64,000 bases of DNA from Dactylis glomerata (Eukaryota > Streptophyta > Magnoliopsida > Poales > Poaceae), in assembly GCA_007115705.1 (NCBI GenBank), contig QXEO01001023.1, positions 52,168 to 116,167 of the forward strand. The letters are read 5' to 3'. Within the stretch, counting starts at the first letter, position 1, and the number at the start of each line of letters is the position of its first letter. Under the pieces are notes generated by a model. It was given only the letters and a program-made list of their open reading frames with translations. It ran no database searches and was not told the origin of the DNA. This document shows, in pieces, positions 33,771-42,719 of the stretch. The position numbers and the translations under genes were made by a program.

Positions 33771-33787
33771 TGGCGCTGTTGCCAGGA
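33771..33787 (+). other. Primer-binding site, tRNA-Asp, two mismatches (element D)
   Basis: TGGCGCTGTTGCCAGGA differs from the perfect site of A, B1 and B2 at two positions. It lies 10 nt after the LTR end. Confidence 0.8.
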
Positions 33788-35113
33788 AGCTCTAGCGTGT
33801 GGGTGAATATTCTTGTGTGCACTTGTTTGCTTTATCTCTAAGTAGTTTTTACTTTCAGTTTTAAGTTGTTGTCTATCTTAGTATGGATAGGGAATGCGAA
33901 TTACAAAAAAAATTAGTTGTACTTGTTACCTGAAAAAGTTTTTAAAAAGGAAAGTGATTGGAAAGATGAGTAATGGTTAAATGGGGGTCGACCTTGAACA
34001 CTTGTGTTCATGCCTATGAAACCAAAACAAATCTTTCCATGGAAGCTTTTCAGTTAAAAACTTGTACATATTGTGTATATTGTATATATTGTACATAATC
34101 CTTTGTACCATAAAAGTAAAGTGATAATTGTAGTTCCTAGTTACTTGGAAGTTGATAGTTTTGCTTTGCTGTCCAAAAACAGATTTTCTGTGCTTCACCG
34201 TATAAAATGTTTAAAATCACCAGAACGTGATATTGACCTAAAATTTCTTGAGTGCAAAGTAATGCTTATTATCTTTCTTTCATTAGACTAACTTTTTCTG
34301 ATTTGAGTTACGTAGCTATCTCAAAAAAATCGATTTTCACCGACTGTTCTGTTTAGACAGATTTCTGTGCTTCACTATAAAAAATCGTGAAAAATCAAAG
34401 AATAGTTTTTTGATCTAAAAAAATTTGTGCATAAACCTGAGATTGTGATCTGTCTTTCATTAGTTTTGAGTTTTATAATTTGAGCTACCTAACTATCTCG
34501 TTGAGTATCATCTTTACAGACTATTCAGTTTTGACAGATTTCTTAGTTTGTTCAATATTGTACTTGGTGTTATTAGTTTCATTAGTTTTTCGACGGACAA
34601 CGAAAATCATGAATACCTTAGTATATACAGTGGCTAATGTTGAGTAAAGATTATAAAACTTGTGAATTCTTGAACATTAGTGGATTTTATTTAATGAGTA
34701 CTAACCCTACTAATGAGTTTTGTGAAGTTTTATGTGGATGTAGCTTATAAGTTCTAATCAATATGGTGATATGAGATGGACAATAAGATGCAAGAGCTCA
34801 AGCTTGGGGATGTTTAGGTGCATCCCAAGAATATATTCAAGAAGATACAATCATCTAAGCTTGGGGATGCCCGAGTCATCCCCCTATTCATCAACTAACA
34901 TGAGGTTGTCTCCTTCATACTCTATATTACACATCCACATGATATGTATTGTGTTAACTTGTATTATAATTGCTTTTATATGTCTTGGTTTTATCTTATT
35001 TAATTTTATTAGGCTCTTTATTTTGTTTTTATTGCTTCTTTACTTTCACTTATAAATTGAAAACAACAAAAATAGTTCCTTTTGTTTTGCTTCTTTGTTT
35101 GGTTCTCTATTGT
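33788..35113 (+). repeat. Element D internal region, 5' module
   Basis: No ORF with a recognisable domain. It contains repeated 'gttctgttt...gacagatttctg' phrases (about 34345 and 34527) and a pair of polypurine-like AAGCTTGGGGATG motifs (34800-34812, 34857-34869). This is the same order as in the B1 3' region, but it stands before the conserved tail. Confidence 0.65.
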
Positions 35114-35158
35114 GCGCCTAGCTCAAAGGTGTTAAAGAAAAGCACTCTTGGGAGATAA
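34970..35158 (+). pseudogene. Short hydrophobic frame ending in the conserved tail (element D)
   Basis: A 62-codon open frame that ends CAPSSKVLKKSTLGR and TAA at 35156-35158. The first 45 residues are hydrophobic and resemble no known domain; they probably represent the remains of a longer ORF. The tail differs from the B1 copy at one residue. The call rests on the tail, not on the length. Confidence 0.4.
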
Positions 35159-37637
35159 CCCATGTTTTCTTTTAGTACTTTTTCTTTTATTTGAGTCTTT
35201 GAAGTTATTACTACTGTAATGACCTCTCCTTATCATTTTTATTTCGTTGTTGTGCCAAGAACAACCTCTAATTTGAGGGAGGTAAAATTTGGGGAAGTTG
35301 CTGTCCTGAAACAGATTTCGGTACTGCACTGTAAAAATTCGTGACAATTCTAAGAATATCTTTTTGACCTGCGATTTCTTGTGCATATGCCCCAGGTTAT
35401 ATCCAAACTTTCATTAGTTTTACACTTTTCAATTTGAGAAACAGAAGGTCCTCGAAAAAATCGACCTTTGTCAGCTGTTCTATTTTGACAGATTTCTGCC
35501 ACTATTTGTGTTTGCCTCTCGATCGCTTTCTTTTTGAGTTCTTTTGATCACAGAAATTTTGGGGAAGTTGCTACTATAGTATATGCTTTATATATGGTGT
35601 TTTTGAGTTGAAACCTAAACCAAAAGGGTTGATTTACTATTATGCTTATGCTAACGTTGCTAATAGAATTGTGTGAAGTTTTGTATGAAGGAAGTTTTCG
35701 AGTGTAGGGATTAGAGAATGATGAGATGAGATGAAGAATGGACAAAAGCTCAAGCTTGGGGATGCCCATGTCATCCCAATAAATATCCAAGAGGTACAAG
35801 CGTCAAAGCTTGGGGATGCCCCCGAGGCACCCCTTCTTCATCGGCAAAAATCAGGTCACCTTTCAAAACACTATATTTTTATTGCTTCATGCACTATGCG
35901 TTTTTCTTGGAGCGTCTTTACTTTTGTTTTCAGTTTTATTTTGTTTTGTTTTCTGCAATAAATGGTTGGACCCCAACAAATTTCTTTTGGAGGAGATGTA
36001 CTCGTTTTTCATTTGCCAAGAACACTCCGTTTTTCACTCTTATCGTTCAACGAGTGTTCTCTTTTTCTAGAACTGTGTTTAGCTTTCATTTTTTGCCTTG
36101 ATTTTTGTTCAGATCTTGTTATATCTTTGCATCAAGGTGTATTTGAACCTCTGGTCTATGTTGGTATTCGTCAAAAGAGTTGTTTCAAAAAGGTTTGAAT
36201 GGTGTTGGAAAGGAGAAAAAGTTTCATGCAAAAAAGTGGTACAAAAAGGAGCTTGTTTAGACTGCGGCTTAGACTTTTTCATGCTATGCTTGATGTCGTT
36301 TTGATAGTATGCTTAGTGATTTTTGCTGTAGCATGACTTGTCTCAAATGACTGAGATTTCTTAATGAGCCTTTGAAAAAATCATGCGTTATTCTTATTAT
36401 GTGAAGGCATTTATTTGTTTTCTCGTTTGATGCTTTATTTGGGTTGACTTGGCGCATGCTTACAACATGTTTGACTCGTACAAAGTCGCCATAAGCCTCT
36501 ATGATCATTTGGTTTTTGACTTGTGATGCCATTTTATGCTTCTCTTAATGATGCTTTGTCGCTTTGCATGATTATGGCCATTATTGCTCTCTTAGTTGGT
36601 CGCTCCTAGTCTTTTGCTAGCCTTCATCTGTACTGAGTATGAGCTCTACTAGTGCATCCAACTCCCAAAAAACCAAAGTTATTTCAAAGAGTCCACTATA
36701 AATTCCTATGCATGGTATTTGCAAGCCATTCCAAGTAAATTTTCATGTGCTACCTTTCAAAAAATCTTCAAAATACTTCTCATTTTGTGACACTGTTTTC
36801 AGCTCGTGGGGATGTAGTGGTCGGATTTGCTATCTTCCATATTGTTTCATTCCAAAAAGAAAAAAAAGGAAAAAAAGAAAAGAAAAAAGGCACTCCTCCA
36901 TGGTATGTGAATGTTGGTGGGCACCCGATGGAATTGGTTAGCCATGGCTTGTGAAAGGAAAAAGGTGGGGAGGAGTGCCAAGCTTTATAAAAGAGCACAA
37001 AAGTGCCAATCTCTCTCTCAAAAACTTGCTCATTTTTGTATGGAAGATAGTAAGAAACCCATTGCCAGTTGTTGACAAAGACAACCACCTCTCAAAACCA
37101 AATTTTTATCTCTCTGTTTTACAAATAAAAAGCTCTAGCACATGTTTAATCACTGCTTTCTTCTGTGAAGGGCCTTTCTTTACTTTTATGTTGAGTATCC
37201 ACCTTCTACCTTTATGCACCATCTAAGAGAGCATAGTTGCCATTCTGAGTTTAATGTGCATAGTCCCAAAGTTTATCATTGATTGATTTATGATTATGGT
37301 TTCACTTGTTCTTAAATTATTTGTATCTAGTCGCCCTTTTAAACTTGAAGGTGTCCTATGCATTTATGTTTTGTTATTCCATGAAGGACAAGCTGAAAAC
37401 CCTTGTTATGTTTTTCCATATGATTTGAACACACGTTTGACTTTCATTGTTTCATTATTCATGATCTTTCGTTTGTGTTTCTTTTTATGTTATAACATGG
37501 TTGCTATGTTTTTATTATCAAGATTATGTCTCTTATGCCCATGTTTTAAGTTCTTTGATCCCAGCACTCAATGCTTTACTTAGATGCTCAAGATTGTGAC
37601 GGTGCATGTCACCTCAAAAATTATTCTTTTGTTATCA
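35159..37637 (+). repeat. Element D internal region, 3' module (B-like)
   Basis: Homologous to 18148-20970 of B1, including a second pair of AAGCTTGGGGATG motifs (35752-35764, 35806-35818). An A-rich low-complexity patch lies at 36855-36890. No ORF is supported. It ends in the CTTAC duplication of the solo LTR. Confidence 0.75.
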
Positions 37638-37642
37638 CTTAC

Positions 37643-39210
37643 TGATACATCTCAAACGTATCTATAATTTTTGATGCTCCATGCTTGTTTTTACACCATT
37701 TACCTGATGTTTCGTTACACTTCGTGGCATTTTTATGCGATTTCTGGAACTAACCTATTAACGAAGTGCCACAGTGCCAGTTCCCTGTTTTCTGCTGTTT
37801 TTGTGTTTCAGAGTGATACACAGGAAATATTCTCGGAATTGGACGAAACAAGTTCTTGAAGTCTTATTTTTCCCGGGAGCATCCAGACATCCGAAGAGAG
37901 GAAGGAGAGGGGCCACAGGCCACCCTCACATAGGGCTGGCGCGGCCGAGGCCCTGGCCGCGCCACCCCTGTGTGAGGAGGCCTGGGGCCACCTCTGACAT
38001 CGCCCCTTCGCCTATAAGAAGCCTCGGGATGGAAAACCCTAGAGGAGTTGGCAAATTTCCAGAAAGAGTTCCGCAGTTCCGCCGCCGCCACCGACGAATT
38101 TTGGGGGACAGAAGTCTCTGTTCCGGCACCCTGCCGGGACAGGGAAGTGCCCCCGGAGCCATCTCCATCGGTCTCCATCGCCGTCTCCGCCGTCTCCATC
38201 GACCTCACCGCCATCTCCATCAACCTTGTTGTCTCCTATAATGAGGAGGGAGTAGTCTATCCCCGGGGCTGAGGGCTCTACCGGTAGCTATGTGGTTCAC
38301 CTCTCTCTCCCATGATGTGATCTTTATGTGATCGTGAGCTTTGTATCATGTTGAACAAGTAGATGTTACTATTCAGATATTATGCTACTCCTATGCTTAA
38401 TTGTTATAGTGTACTCTAGTGGTTGTTATTAAAGTAATCTATTCCTCCTGCCATGGTGTAACGGTGACAGTGCGTGCATCATGGTGGTACTTGGTTTAGG
38501 CTATGATTGTGATCTCTTGTGGATTATGAGAGTAATTATTACTATGATAGTATTGAAGTGATCTATTCCTCCTTTCATGGTGTAATGTTGACAGTGTGTG
38601 CACCGTGTTAGTACTTGGTCTAAGTCGCAATGATTTCTATCTTGAGTTGTGATCTGATTTGGATGTCTCTATGAGTGGTGTTTGTCAAGTACTTGATGAA
38701 CTTTAAGGGGTGCTTCCGTAGCCAGTACACAATGATTAGTGTTATTCAATAGGAGAGTAATTCAGAGTACCATAGTGGAGAGAAGTTGTTTATTTGTTCA
38801 ATCATGTTATATTGTTGGGAGTGTGTCCACTAGTGAAAGTATGATCCCTAGGCCTTGTTTCCAAGCCTTGCACACCGTTTACTTCCTGTTTTGTTACTTG
38901 TTTGCTCACAGCGATATTTATTTCACATCACGTTTGCTACTTATAATCATCACTACTACTTGTATTTCACTATCTCTTCGCCGAACTAGTGCACCTATAC
39001 ATCTGACAAGTGTATTGGGTGTGTTGGGGACACAAGAGACTTTCTGTATCGTAATTGCAGGGTTGCTTGAGAGGGATAGCTTTGACCTCTTCCTCCCTGA
39101 GTTCGATAAACCTTGGGTGATCCACTTAAGGGAAACTTGCTGCTGTTCTACAAACCTCTGCACTTGGAGGCCCAACAAGTGTCTACAAGAATAGAAGTGC
39201 GTAGACATCA
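37643..39210 (+). repeat. Solo LTR, TGATACATCTC subfamily, inserted in element D
   Basis: 1568 bp, TGATACATCTCAAACGTATC to AGACATCA, flanked by perfect CTTAC duplications (37638-37642 and 39211-39215). No internal region is attached, so this is the product of LTR-LTR recombination. TATAAG at 38013. The leader (38040-38230) differs from B1/B2. Frames at 37774-38272 and 38739-39211 are LTR sequence. Confidence 0.92.
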
Positions 39211-39250
39211 CTTACCTACTCGAGGACGAGCAGGAGTTAACCTTGGGGAT

Positions 39251-40165
39251 TGATGAGGACATCCCTATTACACCACCATTATCTCCTACTCCTTTTGATG
39301 AAGATGTTGCTGCGAAGAAGTCCAATGAGATTAGGATTGGACCAATTACAAGAGCACGTGCAAAGCTATTGGAACAACAGGTGAACTCACTCTTAATTGA
39401 ACCTGATCTTTTATTTAATGAGAACTTTATACTGCCTAAGTCTATGCATCTATGTATGATCAGGTTTGTTGATAACATGAGCGTTGCCCGAGGAGGAGAT
39501 GAGTCGCAGCAAGAAGAGCAAGACTTGATGATCAAGTGCGCGAGGGAGGAGAGGGACGCAAGCGCACCAGGAGATCACCAGAACGTCAAGTCGACATGAG
39601 AGAGTCTGTGATGGCACACTAGGACAGCCTACGACACGATGTCTACACGTCTAAGGCGCGCCACACTCATGGCCTGCGTGCCAGAAATAGGCCGAACCCA
39701 TGTATGGGTCGGTATGTACTCGTTTGAGTCGAACCGAGTCAGTTTGGGCCCAAACCAGGTTGGTTTTGGGCCAGGTCCATGTTGAGGACGCCCCAGCCTC
39801 CCTTAAGTAGCCAGGGGCGCCCCCTCAAGTCTCTTAGACCACGTTTAAACAAAACCCTAGTTTCTAGACAAAACCAAGTGTTCCTCTGAAATTATTCACA
39901 CCAATTCGTATCGATCTGGTGTTCGTTCTACTGAAAGTCTGAGTGTAATCTGCTGTTCCATTGGGAATTAGTAAATTGCATCACCGCTTCGTGGTCGGCG
40001 GCTACGTGCGCAAGCGTGTGACGTTGCGAATATCTAAAGGGTTGAGAGCTGTTGCGCTGGCAGCAACGATTAGCCGGAGAGTTCTCTACGACACTCGAGT
40101 TATCTTCATCACCATCATCGCCATCTACATCGCGCTCGCTGAGAAGATCGGGACACCCCTTATCA
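39251..40165 (+). repeat. Element E 5' LTR
   Basis: 915 bp. It carries a copy of the Pol C-terminal frame (to 39599) because the LTR start is coding in the 3' copy. No clear TATA box; TTAAGTA near 39803 stands where C has ATATAAG. Confidence 0.93.
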
Positions 40166-40168
40166 TCT

Positions 40169-40178
40169 TGGTATCAGA
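40169..40178 (+). other. Primer-binding site, initiator tRNA-Met (element E)
   Basis: TGGTATCAGA lies 3 nt after the LTR end, with the same spacing and sequence as in element C. Confidence 0.85.
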
Positions 40179-41649
40179 TTCCAGCGTTTACTCGGTGAGC
40201 ATCCACAAATTCATCCCCGTAAATTCGTTTTTGTTTTTGTCCTATCCAGAAAAAGCCACAAAAAATTAGGGTTCTTAGTTTCGCCATAGCCTAGATTGCA
40301 TCGGGGTACTGGTTTTAGTCGCTGATCGTCTTTTCGCGTATCTTTTCGTCAACTCTGTGGGAGTCTAGGATCCTCGTTCTTTTCTGTATCTTCGTTTCAG
40401 TTTTCGTCTTCGTTTGGTCGCTGTTTGATCTCGTCGGAGCCGGCGGCTGTACACTTGTGTTCATCACGAACCACCTTGACAGATCCGATCGGAGCGTTTA
40501 GCAAAAAAAAAATAAAAACCGCCTCGCTCGCCCAAGGGCAGAGATTGTCTGCCCCTAGGCGAGGCCGCCCGATCGGAAAGGGAGCGTGGCCGCTCGCGCA
40601 CGCTTGCCAGACCACAGAGGCCGTCTGGCCTCGAGCGTCGGCGCCTCGCATCTCGGCTCGACGATCGCTCGAGCGCACAGCGACGAGGGCTTCCGCAATC
40701 AAGGGCAATAGGCCGACCCAATACCTGCTCGATCCAGAGTCCTCCGGTTCCACTAGCGATCGGATCCAGTCAAAAAAAAGGGAATCGATCGCTCAGCCCC
40801 AGCGCCCCAGCGCGAAGACTGTCTGGGGTGGAGCGACGCCCGCACCTCTTCGCTCGCTCGCTAGCGCCAAGGCGCAGAGAGCGTCTGGCCTCCAGCGCCC
40901 AGACCGACTTAGTTTTGAAAAAGTAAAAAAAAGGGGACGTACACTGTAATTACACTACGCAGTATACGCCGCACCTATATAAAAAAAAGAGACAAACTAC
41001 TTTGTCCGTTTCACGTCGCCGTCGCGCTGCCGTGCGTTTCCGGCATCGTATATCTCTGCCGCGACACGCTTTTTGTCGATTTCTCTTCCGCGACTGCGTG
41101 TTACCACTGTGTCCACATAGCGTCCTTTCTACACGATTTTGATCGTTTTAGCTACAGCCTGTCTACAGCATCGTGTTAGGAGCTTACCCATACGAGACTA
41201 GCTACTTCGTGCTCATCAGGCTGCTGCCGTGTGCGCAATCTTGTGCCTGTTCGTCAAGCCAGTGCTAGCATCTCTCTTGTGCATTGCAACACGAGCTACT
41301 GTGCATCGTCACTTATATCTTTTTGAGCTCACTTTTCAGAGTTGCTTTGCCCCGTTTATTTCCACCGTGTGTGTTTCCGTGGGTCTTTGTCATACGATCA
41401 ACACTAGGACTTGTATTTCGGTGTAGTTAGGTATCCATACCAAGCCCCACCATATACCCTGGTTTGTCGTGTGATAGTTTTTTATACCCTCGGTATTCGC
41501 TTCATCACATCCGTGCACGTTTCAGTCTCTACGAGTGGTAAGCATTTATTATTCACTTTGGAACGGTAAGATACCTCTTTCTTTCAGTTTTGAGTGAGTT
41601 GTGAGCGTAACCACTACCCGTTTATTGTTTGTGCACTAACCTACTAATC
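40179..41649 (+). other. Element E long untranslated leader with GC-rich repeats
   Basis: About 1.5 kb without a credible gene. 40520-40915 is GC-rich and contains four imperfect copies of an AGA...GTCTGG motif within GCGC-rich surroundings, reminiscent in layout of the GGACTGTCC repeats of element C. Frames at 40397-40949 on both strands follow base composition and lack domains. Confidence 0.55.
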
Positions 41650-41925
41650 ATGTCTGCTAGTGATGTTGATGTGATGCAGAAAAAACCTGATGATACTCCT
41701 GTCATATGGAGGGAGTATGAAGCTCTTCGTGATCATTTGGAAAGCATAATAACATGAACAACTGACGCTATTGATTCTGATGTTCAAGCTGTCCAAATGA
41801 AAGTAGAAGCCACTGATGCTACTGTTAATAATATGCAAGTGCAAGTCAATGAGTCTCCACAGCATATTGTAAATGAGTCTCGTCAGAAAACTGAAGTGAA
41901 CTTAGAACATGAAATGAGAGAGTAG
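41650..41925 (+). pseudogene. gag N-terminal remnant fused to pre-RT linker (element E)
   Basis: Starts MSASDVDVMQKK, matching the start of the C gag, with WREYEALRDHLES. It has an in-frame TGA at 41755-41757. Near 41850 it passes to QHIVNESRQKTEVNL, which in element C lies after the protease. The capsid, CCHC knuckle and protease, about 1.6 kb, are therefore missing. A TAG ends the frame at 41923-41925. Confidence 0.75.
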
Positions 41926-41948
41926 CTCGACGAGAGTCTGTTACCCCG

Positions 41949-42719
41949 GTGAGTGAGAGCCACCCAACCACATCGCGAGAGCCACACCAAAGTGAGCGAG
42001 TGAATTCTCTAGTCCTGCTAGCCACCACAGAAGATATGAGAGAATTTAGAGAGGATCCTACAGCCATGCCACTTGTGCTTATGTACAAGGGTGCGATTTT
42101 GGTTTCTAACGACATGACTCCGCTTCCTTTTGGTGTTTCTCGTGTCTTGAAGGAATTTGACGATGTGTTTCCAGAGGAGGTCCCCGCTGGTTTGCCCCCT
42201 TTGCGCGGCATTGAGCACCATATTGACTTCATCCCTGGTGCCACCTTGCCAAACCGCGCTCCTTACCGCACCAACCCCGAAGAAACTAAGGAGATTCAGA
42301 AACAAGTGCAAGCGCTACTCGACAAAGGTTATATTCGTGTGAGCTTAAGCCCTTGTGCTGTTCCTGTTATTCTCGTTCCTAAGAAAGATGGTACTTGGCG
42401 CATGTGTGTAGATTGTAGAGCTATTAATAACATCACTATTCGATATCGTCACCCTATTCCGCGTTTGGATGATATGCTTGATGAGTTGAGTGGTGCTGCT
42501 GTTTTCTCTAAGATTGATTTGCGTAGTGGTTACCATCAGATTAGGATGAAAGAGGGGAATGAGTGGAAAACTGCCTTTAAAACAAAATTTGGTTTATATG
42601 AGTGGTTAGTCATGCCATTTGGTTTAACTAATGCACCTAGTACCTTCATGAGATTAATGAACATGTTTTGCGAAATTTTATTGGCAAATTTGTGGTTGTG
42701 TACTTTGATGATATATTAA
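41949..42719 (+). pseudogene. CRM-like RT, N-terminal half (element E)
   Basis: Contains the pre-RT linker (TTEDMREFREDPTAMPLVLMYKG, LPPLRGIEHHIDFIPGATLP) and RT motifs: KGYIRVSLSPCAVPVILVPKKDG, MCVDCRAINN, FSKIDLRSGYHQI and LVMPFGLTNAPSTFMRL. The frame is lost just before the catalytic YFDD at about 42660, apparently by loss of one or a few bases. The remaining RT is in the next frame. The initiator shown (MSESHPTTS) is only the first ATG. Confidence 0.85.

Noticed and set aside
36840..36900. A-rich patch (AAAAAAGGAAAAAAAGAAAAG) as a poly(A) tail of a LINE or SINE
   Set aside because: No target duplication or upstream LINE/SINE body was found. It lies inside a region homologous to B1 and looks like local slippage.
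40397..40949. 174-codon plus-strand frame and 118-codon minus-strand frame in the E leader
   Set aside because: Overlapping frames in a GC-rich repetitive leader with no domain. The RNA leader of a CRM-like element is expected to be untranslated here.
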